Source: Wurfbainia villosa (taxonomy: Eukaryota > Streptophyta > Magnoliopsida > Zingiberales > Zingiberaceae). Taken from it: DNA of 64,000 nucleotides. Location of the stretch: positions 18,835,011 through 18,899,010 of the forward strand of contig CM046004.1 of NCBI GenBank assembly GCA_025175895.1. Direction: 5' to 3'. Each line of letters opens with the position of its first letter. Within the stretch, counting starts at the first letter, position 1. Positions 23,006 through 34,999 of the stretch are shown here, in pieces. A model generated the notes under the pieces. The model was not told the origin of the DNA and did not search any database. It worked only from the letters and a program-made list of their open reading frames with translations. The position numbers and the translations under genes were made by a program.

Positions 23006-24352
23006 TGATGCACGCGAATGCGACCTCAAATCTCTTGACGGAGACTGTCGTGGACTTAAAGCTCGCGCTCGTGCTCAATGCCCGTAAGTGCATGGATGTC
23101 ATCAAGTAATAAAAGATTATCAATCCCACAGGGAATGAGATTCGAGTACTGATTTGTTCAGTGGTTGAAATTTGTTTGGAAGTAAAATCTAAAGGTTTCG
23201 ATTGTGAGGGTTTTCGGTGGACTAAACTCTAGAACGACGTCACACAGAGGAAGAATGGAGCATGCCGAGATCTTTAAAAGGGATTCTAGGACTTCAGTTT
23301 CGCTCGTGTGTCGTAAAACATGCTATCAACTAGGCGTTGTCTAAACATCTAGCTATGGTTTTGTGGAAGGGACATCATACACTCTCTCGATGAGCCACCG
23401 CATTTATCGGGAGCTATCTCTGCCTTACAAGGATGGGATAGGTGGTACGAGGATTCCAAATCAATCCCTGCGATGAACCGTTTCCAGTTCCATCGCATCC
23501 TTCTACCCACGGTTACAGGAGATTAGGTTTACCCCTAGGTTCCTTGTATAAATCCCCTAAATCTTAGATACGAGGGTTGTCACCCCTCGTATCGCCTAAG
23601 CACAGCAGGTAGAAAACCAAATATGCATAGATATTGGTATAAACAATTTCCAATTGCAAATTCAAACTCAGAAATAGAATTCAATTTGAAGCAACATGTC
23701 ATGCATACACAAGCTACTCCCTAATCCTAGAGTCAAAGGAACTACTCCATATATAGAAGAGGAGAATCACAAGGCATGTTCATGTTCGAATATATCAAAA
23801 ATAAAATGCAAGAACAAGAGGTTATAATGTCGATGTGGCCTTCTCTCCGGCGTTGAAGTGCAGAACTTGGATCTTCGACGACGTTCTTCCTCCCCGTTGT
23901 GAGTTCCCAAAACTTTTTAGAGCTTCGGTGTGTCATCCCAGTCGTCGTGCCTCCTCCCTAGGGTTTGGGCGGAGCTCTCCTTATATAGACATCACATCGG
24001 ATCGCTGTAAAATCCAGAAAAAACCTTAATCGCGTCAATCTGCTGGGCCGTCACACGGTCGTGTGTGGCCCTGGGGTGGCTAATCTCGCCCATTGGACAC
24101 GGGCGTGTGTAGCCACACGCCCTGGCTGTGTCCCATTTTACATCTAGCTATAAAATGCCCTTCTTTTGCTTCGAAAGTGCGCCTTTTCCCCCGGAATGCT
24201 ATATTGCACGTAAAAATACAAAGAGCATATCTCCAAACCAGAAAATAGAAAATGCATGCAAAACAAAGTAACATACGCATGAAACTAACATGAAATGTAA
24301 TGAGATGTGAGCGAAAACTACTCCTAAAACCCTATATGTTTTGTTCACATCA
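23006..24352 (-). repeat. Gypsy LTR shared by two units
   Basis: 1347 bp, TGATGCACGCG to TTCACATCA, homologous to 27029-28391. It has a PBS on its left (22982-22999) and a PPT on its right (24353-24366), so it is at once the 5' LTR of the unit to the left and the 3' LTR of the unit to the right. TATA on the - strand at 23979-23990 (GTCTATATAAGG). Confidence 0.9.
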
Positions 24353-25539
24353 CTTCCCCTAGACTTAAATCTTTGCTTGTCCTCAAACAAACCTCAGTGC
24401 CATGAAATTTTAAAAGGATATCGTTCCATACTAGCATGTTAACTAAATTTATCAAGTGGTATTTGCAATCAAAGAAAAATAAATATATTCTATAAATTCA
24501 CTAAATTAGCTCCTCGTACTTGTGCCAAGCAAATCATTTTTAGGGGATACTCGTTCCATGGTGAGTTAAGTCGTCATCCAATAGCTTTCCTAAGGTCTCC
24601 GGCTCTTAGGCACTTACATGCCCAAAGCGAGGGTCATTCCCTAGATCTAGCACAAAGTCTCAAAGGCGTGCTCGGTATTAAGAGAAATTGGTAGGTGTTT
24701 CCCCAGCAACCTAACTCGGTCTTAAAGGGGCATCTAGCCATTTGCACCCACGACAACTATTTTTTTATTCCTCATAATATCTCTTTTTTTTTCGGCTCAC
24801 TGGGATTTTTATTTTTCCAAATGGGCTTACACAATCTGAGCATCTCCAGTAACTAAAATGTTAGTCTTAGGGTCACCTGTGGATTCCAAAGTACTAGACT
24901 ACTGAGATAAATCATAACTAGGTATGTACTAGACTCTCCATTTCAAAATGTTCGACATGTGTAGGTGTTAAAATAGAAGCTAACCAGTGTAAGTCTAGAA
25001 TATTCATTCAAAGCCAATAAAATAAAATACCACAAGGTAAATGAAGTTACACTACTCATGGAAACAACTCATGAAGAAAACTCTAAAAAAAATACTATTG
25101 AGGCAGCTTTACAGATAACAAAAACTAAGTTCTGAAAGAAACTCAACTACCTATGCACGAACAAATGAATGTCAACAATGATGCAAATATCAAAAAAGAA
25201 ACTACTGCTAGAAACAAAATAAAATTTAGGGTCCCCCCCAGACTTAAATGAAAGTATACCTCTAGTATGGTGGATAAGGTGGAAAGTCTGGAAGCCTCGT
25301 CATCTCGGGATCCTGGGACAACCTGTTGCTGAGTCGCTAACGCCACATGTATATGTGGTCGATCTGAGAGCTGGTGGATGCAGCGGCTGCTCAGTGCTCC
25401 TCCTCCCTATCTTCTTTTGGCTTCCTTGAAGGTTCGAAAAGCCTCTAGGTGGTGGGGAAGAAGAAACCACATGGATAGGGCAAGAGAAATCGAAACACAC
25501 GACACAAATGGGGCAAAAACATACCATTCGAACATGAAT
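24353..25539 (-). other. Gypsy PPT and 3' noncoding region
   Basis: PPT on the - strand AAGTCTAGGGGAAG (24353-24366) directly inside the LTR. The following 1.17 kb has a run of T/A (about 24768-24790) and no coding region that I recognize. It joins directly to the RT fragment, so the 3' part of pol has been deleted. Confidence 0.65.
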
Positions 25540-26073
25540 AAGCTAATTCTCCTCGTTTCTGACCACTGTATTACCGCCTTTCTTTGGAACTACGTGTACT
25601 GGACTTACCCACTCACTATCCGAAATCGGGTAAATTATTTTGGCATCCAAGAGCTTAAGCACTTCCTTTTTCACTACCTCCTACAAATGAGGGTTAAGTC
25701 GCCTTTGGCGCTCCACAGTTGACTTACACCCGTCCTCAAGTATTATCCTATGCATACACAGAGACGAGCTTATCCCTTTTATGTCATCGATGGTATAACC
25801 CAGCACTTTTTTATATGTCCTAAGCACCCCTAGAAACTTCCTTGTCTCTTCCTCACTCAAGTTGGCATTTATAATCACTGGATGGGTTGCAGTCGGTCCT
25901 AAAAATTTATACTTTAGGCTAGGGGAAGCGACTTCATCTCAAGCCCTTTATGTTTCTCTTCTGCCTCCTGTCCCGATTCCTCCTCTTCCTCTAATCCTGA
26001 GGAAAGGGAATCTTCTTCCATCCAGTACTCTCTCTCCTTGTCTTCCCCCTGTACTAGGTAGGCTACTTCAGGT
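25540..26073 (-). pseudogene. Gypsy pol fragment (pre-RT and start of RT)
   Basis: Reading leftwards: an acidic linker (EYWMEEDSLSSGLEEEEES), KGLEMKSLPLA, then KFLGPTATHPVIINANLSEE, FLGVLRTYKKVLGYTIDDIK, GISSSLCMHRIILEDG, VERQRRLNPHL, a stop, EVVKKEVLKLLDAKIIYPIS, and WVSPVHVVPKKGGNTVVRNE. This is the well-known N-terminal part of Athila/Tat RT. The catalytic part is missing. At least one stop and probable frameshifts are present. Confidence 0.8.
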
Positions 26074-26680
26074 CTATCTATCCCCTTGATCAGGAAAGTC
26101 TCCTAAAAATGTTGCTCGTTGTTCGCCCATATTTCGAGAGTCCCCACCACCATCTCTATAATACGATATGCGTCGTTCGTGCTTTTTTCTCATCAACATG
26201 CCCCCCGTGGCTGTGTCCAAGAGTTTTTTCGACAAGTTAGTTTTCCTGAAATAAAAAGCATGGAGGATTAACCAATCCTGTAATCCATGGTGTGGGCAGC
26301 GAATAACCAGTTCATGTAGCCTCTTCCATGCCTCGGCCAGAGTCTCTTCTTTCCTTTGCTCAAATGAAAGGATAGCGCACGTCTCCATTGCTTAGCCACC
26401 CCTTTCAGTGAAAATGGGAACATAATGAGCCTAATGGCATCTACTGGGACTCCTTCATATTGCACTGTGTCGTAGTACGCTAGAAACTCTTTGAGGTGTA
26501 GATAGGGTTCCTCGATCCGAGCCCCTCCAAACTACTTTTCTTGAATAAGAGCAATTAATGCAGGGTTTATTTCCTAGCTCTTGACCTGAATTCGAGGAAT
26601 AACTATGCAGGAGTCCCGGGCTTTTCGTCTAGGTACTATGTAATCTTTCAAGGATCGAGCGGGCTGTGTTAACAGTTCAG
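26074..26680 (-). pseudogene. Gypsy gag fragment, right unit
   Basis: The right-hand copy of the gag at 22548-22680 plus 1674-2142. It has the KDYIVP-like start near 26640, YEGVPVDAIRLIMFPFSLKG, AKQWRRALSFHL, ETLAEAWKRLHELVIRCPHH and GLQDWLILHAFYF. Unlike the left copy it keeps LKGVAKQWRR but lacks the PPP...LRDK segment. It runs into the pol linker at about 26073, implying deletion of the Gag C terminus and protease. Confidence 0.78.
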
Positions 26681-27004
26681 TGTCCTTTGATGAGAGTGGA
26701 TTACTAAATCATATACAATAGATAGCTTGGAGGGTGGAACCAAAGTTTTAGTTAAGGAGAAAAGTGAGGAGTATTTGCCTAATAGCAAGAAAAAGGAAAT
26801 AAACAAATCTAGCTAATAAAATCAAAGAGGCAATAAGGAAATAGAAAAATCCTGCTAAAATAAAAGGAAAAACTAAATCTAAATATGAAAAATATAAAAC
26901 TAAAATAAATGAATCAAACTAAAAAGAAAATTAAACAAGTAAATAAATCTAATCCTAAGTCTGATCCAATTTTCCACTTCTCGATTCGATATCGAATCGA
27001 TCAG

Positions 27005-27022
27005 TCCCCGACAACGGCGCCA
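27005..27022 (-). other. Gypsy PBS, right unit
   Basis: - strand TGGCGCCGTTGTCGGGGA, Asp-tRNA type, 6 bp from the LTR. Confidence 0.8.
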
Positions 27023-27028
27023 AAAACT

Positions 27029-28391
27029 TGATGCACACGAATGCGACCTCAAATCTCATGACGGAGACCGTCGAGGACTCGAAGCGCGCGCTCGCACTCA
27101 ATGCCCACAAGTGCACGGATGTCATCAAGTAATAAAAGATTATCAATCCCACAAGGACTGAGATTCGAGTACCGATTTGTTCAATGGATGAAATTTGTTC
27201 GGAAGTAAAATCTAAAGGTTTTGATTGCGAGGGTTGTCGATGGACTAAACTCTAGTACGGTGTCACACGGAGGAAGAAAGGAGCATGCCAAGATCTTTAA
27301 AAGGGATTCTACGACTTCGGTTTTGCTTGTGTATCGCAAAACATGCTATCAACTGGGCGTTGTCTAAACGTCTAGCTATGCTTTTGTGGAAGGGATATCA
27401 TACACTCTTTCGATGAGCAACCACATCTATTGAGAGCTATCTCTTCCTTACAAGGATGACATAGGCGGTACGAGGATGCCAAATCAATCCTTGCGACGAA
27501 CCATTTCTAGTTCCATCGCATCCTTCTATCCACGGTTACAAGAGATCTAGTTTACCCCTAGGTTCCTTGTATAAATCCCCTAAATCTTACATACGAGGGT
27601 TGTCACCCCTTGTATCGCCTAAGAACAATAGGTAGAAAATCAAATATGCATAGATATTGGTATAAACAATTTCCAATTGCAAATTCAAACTTGGAAACAG
27701 AATTCAATTTGAAGCAACATGTCATGCGTACACAAGCTACTCCCTAATCCTAGAATCGAAGGAACTACTCCATATATAGAAGAGGAGAATCACAAGGCTT
27801 GTTCATGTTCGAATATATCTGAAATAAAATGCAAGAAAAAGAGGTTACAATGCCGATGTGGCCTTCTCTCCGGCATTGAAGTGCCAAGACCTGATCTCGA
27901 CGCTTCTTCTCTCCCGCTGTGAGTAGTTCGCTTTTAGGGCTTCGGTGTGCCGCCCCAGCCGTCTGCCTCCTCCCTAGTGTTTGGGTGGAGCTCTCCTTAT
28001 ATAGACATCACATCGGATCACTGTAAAATCCAAAAAAAATCCTAATCGCGTCAATCTGCTGGGCCGCCACACGGGAGTCTGTTTCTACATGGTCAGGCCA
28101 TGTGCAGCCCTAGGGTGGCTGATCTCGCCCATTGGACACGACCATGTATAGCCACACGCCCTGACCGTGTCTCATTCTGCGTCTAGCTGCAAAATGCCCT
28201 TCTTTTGCTCCGAAAGTGTGCCTTTTCCCCTAGAATGTCATCCTGCACACAAAAGTACAAAGAGCAGATCTCCGAACCAGAAAATAGGAAATGCATGCAA
28301 TACAAAGTAACATACGCATGAAACTAACATGAAATATAATGAGATGTGAGCGAAAACTACTCCTAAAACCCTATATGTTTTGCTCACATCA
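27029..28391 (-). repeat. Gypsy 5' LTR, right unit
   Basis: 1363 bp, TGATGCACACG to CTCACATCA. TATA on the - strand at 27995-28006. Next to it, at 28392, the integrase of element C begins; GTATA (28392-28396) would be the target duplication if the gypsy unit inserted there, but the matching left copy is lost. Confidence 0.88.
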
Positions 28392-29290
28392 GTATACGAC
28401 GGAGTCCATTGAGACAATATACCATTTTCCCTTAGATAATTCAGAAACTCTTGACTCATGTATTCACCACCTCGATCCGATCAAAGTATTTTAATACTCT
28501 TGCCAAGTTGTTTCTCTACTTTATTTCTGAATTCTTTGAATCTTTCAAAGGCTTCAGACTTGTGTTTCATCAAGAACACATACCCAAACCATGAGTGATT
28601 ATCAGTGAAGGTAATGAAGTAGTTATAGCCTCCTAGATCTTGAGTTGACATAGGTTCGCATACATCAGTATGTATTAGACCAAGCAACTCTCTCACCGGT
28701 TCACCTTTTCCAGTAAAAGGTAACTTGGGCATCTTGCCCTTTAAGCATGATTCACATGTATCATATCAATCTAATTCAAACAATTCCAGAATTCCACATC
28801 AGTGTAATTCGGACATGCATTTCTTGCTCACATGGCCAAGACGACAATGTCACATGTAGGAGTCTAATTGATTATCTTTTCGAGAACGCTTGTTGCTCGC
28901 TTCGATATTGAAAATGTCACTGGATACGTCCAACATATAAATACCATTGCTTAAAGTTCCAGTCCCATAAAAAACGTCATTCAAAGTTATGTAACAACAA
29001 TTGTTACTAAAAGTTAAATGGTACCCATTTCTATTTAAACAAGAAATAGAAATGATGTTCTTTATCAATGAAGGAACATAAAAGCAAATGTCCAGTTCTA
29101 AGACAAGTCTCGTAGGGAGTTTCAACAAATATGTTCCGATAGCGAGTGCAGCAACCTTTGCTCCATTCCCAACACATAAATTTGACTCTCCCTTGATGAG
29201 TCTTCTTCTATTCTTTAGCCCATGTATGTTATTACATATATGTGAGCCACACCCCCGGTATCCAATATCCAAGTGCCTGAGGAAATAGAA
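28392..29290 (-). pseudogene. Element C pol: protease and integrase fragment
   Basis: Protease region near 29270-29130 as GYRGCGSHICNNIHGLKNRR, with the expected DTGCGSHI-type active site changed, then VGNGAKVAALAIGTYLLKLP. The pre-integrase zinc-binding part near 28750-28870 is frame-shifted. Integrase follows: MPKLPFTGKGEPVRELLGLI, HTDVCEPMST, YFITFTDNHSWFGYVFLMKH, KSIKIL, a TGA (28481, at an expected arginine), and SDRGGEYMSQEFLNYL to the truncation. Similarity is clear for copia integrase but the gene cannot work. Confidence 0.85.
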
Positions 29291-29355
29291 TAATAATCAA
29301 TAACGAAGATATCTGAAGAGGATGGGGAATCAGATGCCTTCTTCTTCTTTACGGA

Positions 29356-30135
29356 CTAAAGATAAATCTTGTAGTTTCTTCGCCAGTGGCTCTCCTTGCC
29401 ACAGTGATGGAAAGTGCCCTTTTGAGGTAGTTCTGCCTTTTTAGCTTTTTTCTTCTTCTTTCGCTTTTGTTGTTCCTTTGATTTCTTCTTAGAACTTTTC
29501 TTTGAGGAATCAACTAACAGGACCATCCCCTGCTCATGCTTCATAGAAGGCTCCACAGTCTTCAGCATATTGAGGAGCTCAGGAATTGTGGTTTCAATCT
29601 TGTTCATCTGGTAGTTCATCACAAATTGTGAGAAACTCTTGGCCAAACAATGCATAATTAAGTCAAACCTTAATTTATGATCCATCACAAAACTGAGTGC
29701 AGCCAGTCGCTCGATGTACTCATTCATCTTGAGCACAAATTGTACCACAGATGAACCCTCTTGCATCTTAGAGGTGAAGAGGAGCTTGGAGACTTCGAAC
29801 CTTTCGGATCTCGCTTGCTCATCAAACAACTCATGAAGATGGAAGACTATGGTATTAGAATCCATATGCTCATGTTGCTTCTGAAGCTTGGGTGCCATCA
29901 CGGCTAGCATGATGCAACTCACCAGTTCAGAATCAGTCACATGTTTCTGATAGGCCAACAATTGGTCCGAAGTTGCATCATTCTTCGGACGGGTGGGAAA
30001 AGGTTCTTCAAGGACATACGCAAGCTTTTCTGCCATGAGAACAATTCTCAATCTTCTAAGCCAGTCCAAGAAGTTCGGCCTAGTCAATTTATTTGAATCC
30101 AAAATTGAGCACAAATTCAAAGACGTCATGATCAA
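29356..30135 (-). pseudogene. Element C gag
   Basis: A 259-codon open frame, starting MIMTSLNLCSILDSNKLTRP, NFLDWLRRLRIVL, typical of a UBN2-type copia Gag. The middle contains HELFDEQARSERFEVSKLLF and KMQEGSSVVQFVLKMNEYIE, then a Lys-rich tail. The zinc knuckle is degenerate: the expected CFHCGKEGHWRRNC appears as FHHCGKESHWRRNY, with the first and last cysteines replaced. The frame stops just after, before protease. Length is near that of a full copia Gag. It would encode the capsid/nucleocapsid protein, but RNA binding by the knuckle is probably lost. Confidence 0.85.
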
Positions 30136-31270
30136 TCGATTAACCTAGAAATACAAATCAAGCATATATGAGAAAATAATTTTAAAATGCATCAACATAC
30201 ATTTACAAAATCCCATTCATTTTCGAATTTCAAAACCCTCAAAATTAATTCGGGAGATCATAGGTCCATCTCCGAATGGGTTGATATCCAACATAGAGAA
30301 GAACAACCTTGGAGAGAGTCCAACAAGCCATTGTTAGCTATGATGGTAGGTATCAAGTATACCGATTGCGTATCACATATATGCAACTATCACAATGTGT
30401 TATCAACTAATTGAATGTTCACAGATACATTCAGTTGTTAATACATTAACAAGTATACATCATATGCATAGCACCCAAGTTCACCTCTCTTCACATCGAC
30501 CTTGGAGAGAGTCCAACAAGTCGATGCTCCAGGTTAAAGCCAACCCATTAATCGAGAAATAGTTTTAATATGGTTAGAGCACATTCAACCAATTAGCTGG
30601 GCTTGGAGAGAGTCCAACAACCCAAGCTAATGATTGACTTCTGACTCTTACCATATTAGTGTTAAACTATTCAATGGTTTGAACATGTTCAGGTTCTAGC
30701 CGAGCTTGGAGAGAGTCCAACAACCCAAACAAGAAACGGAACTCCGGTTCTAACCATATTAATGGAAGGTGTAGGCTTTAATATTGTGTAAGGATTTTAA
30801 TGTCTCATCTTCTTTGCATGCAAATAACTATTATCTACATCGAATGACACACATGACATATATCTACATGTCACGACATGCATGACATAATGATATGCAT
30901 CTAATGCAATTACATGACATACAATTATGGCATGTACAAATAGTTTCCTTATTTGTCATAACTATTTTGGAAATAAAATATGTTTTAGATTTGATTTCTC
31001 AAATCAAATCATGATTAAATTAGGAAACAAATTTCCAAATCTAATCACATATTTTATTTATGGAAAGTGTTAATTAAGAAAAGTCAAATCTAATTTAGGA
31101 AACACATTTCCTAAATTGTAATTTCCTAATCATATTAAGAAACTTCCAATTTGAATTTCTTTACAAATTAAAATTTCCATAAATACTTCTAAACTTTCCA
31201 AAAGTAGAATATTTCTATAAATACAATTATGACTATCGCAAAACAATTTTACGATTATGTCGAAACATAA
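30136..31270 (-). other. Element C leader with four 19-bp repeats
   Basis: The region between PBS and gag holds CTTGGAGAGAGTCCAACAA exactly at 30308, 30501, 30602 and 30705 (+ strand). The right half has a cluster of CATGACAT words (about 30845-30940) and AT-rich sequence. No coding potential is seen. Confidence 0.8.
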
Positions 31271-31286
31271 CCTGGCTCTGATACCA
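31271..31286 (-). other. Element C primer binding site
   Basis: TGGTATCAGAGCCAGG on the - strand, one base from the LTR, initiator Met-tRNA type. Confidence 0.88.
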
Positions 31287-31287
31287 C

Positions 31288-33491
31288 TGTTGGGTTTCTC
31301 TGGCACCGCGGCGAGTGTGTATTCGAACATGTTTCGTAAACATGCACACAACGGAAGCAAAAACAAGTAATAAACTAATTTTATTACAACACACACATCA
31401 CACGCATGCAGGATACAACATGTGTAGACATAATCTCTATTTAAAATTTTGCAATAAAAAGAAATTTATTCTAGTTATACCTGACGTATCACGTGTAGCA
31501 GGAATGACATCAACCGTAGCGACCCTCGCTAGAATCGTCTCTATCTGTATCCACGGCGAGTATCGTTAGGATAGCTTCACGAAGCCACGAGTCTCATATT
31601 CACAAAAGTCACTAGCCTCAAGTCGAAGACGATGTGATCCGAGAAACGATGACAATCCGAATCAAATTCGGATCTAAAAATGAGCTCCACAAACTCGCTT
31701 CTCGGAAGCGATTTTCATCAACCAATTGACGAAACCTTGGTCCTCCACCTATGAGGATTGCCGGAGATACAATCCCCAGCAAGTAAGTCACTATCGGAGC
31801 GCAAAACGCCAACCAAATGACCTCTCCATGAGGAGAACAACAAGCTGTCCAGAAACTTGCGGTGGAAGAGATGGTCGGCCAATCAATGGCTGGCTGCTCC
31901 TTGGTCGCTGACGGCCAAGTGAGGATGGCCAGAGGAGTTGTCAACGGCTGGTGGGTGGCTGACGGCAAGGAGGAGGAGGAGCAGTTCCAATGGGCGGCAT
32001 CCAAGGTTGGGCAGCAAGGAGAGGAAGAGGAGAGGAGGTGGGCGGCTAGGGTTCGAACTTCTTAAGTCATCCACGAAAAAACCCTTAAGCCATATTTTTA
32101 TAGAGAACACATTCTCCTAACGGTTATTGGTTCATAACCAAAATCCGTTAACCTGCTCCAATAACTTAAGTTAAAATAAACCAAACCACGTTGGTCTATT
32201 TTAAGTTAAAACGAACCGAACCAACTTTGGTTCATTCGTTTAAAACAAATCAAACCAATTTGGTTTATTTTCCACCATTGGATTAGAACCAAACCAATTT
32301 GGTTCATCCATCATGTCTTTATAAGATTCAGCCCATCCATGCTTCTGATGCGACTGAAACCATTTCATACTCGCTCTTTGTTTGTTCCAACCAAACCTAG
32401 TCTCTCTCGATCTGAGAATCCTATTCTCAAACTCATTTTAAATCCTTTGGATTACACTCATAGTGCGTGTGACCAAATAGGTTCCCGATTTATGTTGGTC
32501 GTCTATAATTAACCATTAATTATAGAATGATCATGAGTGTCACCTAGTAGTACATCATGATCCCCAATTAACCAAAAAATCAACGGTTGATCCTATAACC
32601 TTTTCTGAAACCCTTCAGCAGCTACAATGAATCATGCCTCATTCTCTTCACTCATCTTATACCCACTTGGTTCAGGACATGGTCTATTATGTCAGTCCCC
32701 ACTAGGTTGACTACGTCACACCTAGCCTAAGTATTACTTCCTCATCCTCCGAACTCTAGTTACTACACATGTATCTAAGAGTACAATACTCTAAACATGT
32801 AATGCTTTGGCCAAAGACTTTAGTAACAGTCCGACGAGAGGCCATAGGGTATACATCTCCTCACAAGGAGCGATGAATCCTTTGTAGGCTATTCAAACAC
32901 CTTCGGCCACTTCGACTTATACCCAATCATCCCGGGTCCACATCTCCTCAGAGATGCTTGCTTAAGATGTTAAAGCATAAGTCTTCATGACCAAGATGAC
33001 TTGAATACCGCAAGTCGAAGGAACATCACACTTAAGCTATTGTAAGAACTTCATTGACATATCCATATATGCAGAGAACCATATGAAGTCTTACAGCTGG
33101 TCACTCCAATGAACTAGTTACCATAACTAGCATCCACGATTAACTCCGGACATCCCAATGTCTCCAGCCAGTGAGGAACAGCTGCTTGGATAAACCAAAG
33201 AGTATACCTCGTGCTAGTCTCAACAGAATCGATGGTGTCCCAATCCATCAATTCATCGGCTAGGGATAATTCTAATACATCACAATTACACATGTAGAGA
33301 TACTCACTAGTTGTGATCCAATCACAAATTTTCTCATGTTGTGAATTTTATTGCGAACATTTAGTAAATGAGTTTAAGATCCAATCAAATACATGAAAAC
33401 ATATATACTCAAATAATGAATCTTCATTTATCAAGTAAATGGTACAACCATAAGGCGATTTCCTTAGTACACCTCTCATATATTACTAACA
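31288..33491 (-). repeat. Element C 5' LTR
   Basis: 2204 bp, + strand TGTTGGGTTTCTC to TATTACTAACA. TATA on the - strand near 32096-32106 (CTCTATAAAAA). The 31618-32120 ORFs lie in its transcribed leader and show no protein similarity that I recognize. It touches B's LTR, which lacks its first 6 bp. Confidence 0.85.
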
Positions 33492-34999
33492 GACCGGATG
33501 TCCGCTAGAGGGGGGTGAATAGCAATTTGATGCATCGATGGAATTCGTTCGTGTTCATCTCTACAAAGCTTGTTATGCGCAGCGGAATATATATAATAGC
33601 AATAACAAAAAAATGAAGACCAACACAAATACATAAGGATGTAATGTGGTTCGGAACCTCAAGGTTCCTACTCCTATAATTGAGCTCAAATGAGCTCTAG
33701 CGATGCAACTAACACCACTAAACAATAATACTCCTTCTCGGAACAACCTGGAGGTGGAGAAATCTCCTACAAATGATTACACTAAGTAATACAATGGATA
33801 CAAGCAAATAAAAATATGAAATGCAATATAAGTAAAGAAAAATACTTTACAAGGAGCTTTTGATTGCTTGATCTTTGATTGCATTGGACTAGCCTTGAAG
33901 GACTGGAAAGCACCAAATATTCCCCTTCAAATCACCCAAGAGAATCATGGCCAAATCCCTCTTCACGAGCTTCTTTTATAACCTGCATTCGGACTGGATT
34001 TTGCCTATCAGTCTATTGATCGAGACTATCAGTCGACTGCTCCTGTAGCCATTGTCTCACAACGGCCTGAGCCACATTGGATAAGTTCCAACAGTTAGAC
34101 CATCAGTCGACTGATCATGCCCATCCATCGACTGATCGAGTCATCACTCAATTGTCAAATCCTAATAGTCGACTCGGAAACTTTTGTCTCCGAAAACTCG
34201 ACCATTAGTCGACTGATTATAATATCAGTCGACTTATCAGGTCATCAGTCGACTGCCCAATGTCAGCAGTCTTCTGCTAGGCCATTTCTTGCTGTCGAAC
34301 ACCAATCGACTCACATCAGTCGACTACCCATAATATCAGTCAACTGATAACCTCATCCATGAGGTTTTAACACAAAGTATGATGCCCTCATACTTGCTAG
34401 ACCATCATTAGCCTAGACCTAAGCCTTCTAGCCACCTCTGTAAGCCTCACGCCTATCGAATCCCTCCAAGTCATTCATGACTTGTTCATCCATACGCTAG
34501 CCTTCAGGTGCTTTCATCAGCTATTGTCATGCTAATGTAGTCAACACTGCTAAGGCACATTGGGCTTACGCTGCCAAGACTTCTGCATAGACTTTATGTT
34601 GCCAACCATTGGACTTCTGCTACTAAGACTCCACCCTTGGACTTTATGCCACCAATATCACCCCTTTAACTTCCCTTGCCAACCCACATTGGACTTTCCA
34701 TTTGCCAAGACTCAAGCTTGGACTTTCCCTTGCCAAGACCCATGCTTGGAATTTCCATGCCAAGTACACAAGACTTGGACTTTCCCATCATTTGGTCAAC
34801 CCCATGTCAACTATATAGTCAAACAATGGTCAAACCATCGTCAAACATCAAAATACCCCTCGAGTCAAACTCGAGTTTGGTCAATCATGACCTGGGTCGA
34901 TTGCATCAACAATCTCCCCAAAATATTATCAAACATCAAAATACTATTCGAGTCCAACTCGAGTCTGGTCAATCATGACCTTAGCCGATTGCACCAATA
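33492..34999 (-). repeat. Element B 3' LTR
   Basis: 1508 bp, partner of 47111-48603. It lacks the first bases (TGTAGG) and ends ...CACCAATA where the partner ends CACCAACA. TATA (- strand TTATAAAAG) at 33973-33981. CAGTCGACTG at 34030, 34104 and 34246. An internal duplication of the LTR end lies at about 34914-34999. Confidence 0.88.

Larger units (their letters stand above)
22553..28391 (-). mobile_element. Tandem Athila/Tat-like gypsy units sharing an LTR
   Basis: Order on the + strand: gag start, leader, PBS, LTR (23006-24352), PPT, 3' internal, RT fragment, gag fragment, leader, PBS, LTR (27029-28391). The left unit continues at 1674-2142 before element A's insertion and is then truncated. 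The right unit is internally deleted: gag and the start of RT are present, but most of RT, RNase H and integrase are missing, so it is non-functional. The right end abuts the integrase of element C at 28392. Confidence 0.85.
28392..33491 (-). mobile_element. Element C: truncated copia retrotransposon
   Basis: Right portion of a copia element read right to left: LTR (31288-33491), PBS, leader, gag, protease/pre-integrase and the first half of integrase. It ends abruptly at 28391/28392 against a gypsy LTR within the integrase core. RT, RNase H and the 3' LTR are absent from the window. Confidence 0.88.

Noticed and set aside
31618..32120. ORFs of 60-128 residues on both strands
   Set aside because: Inside element C's LTR leader. 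GC-rich sequence opens several frames. No recognizable protein similarity.
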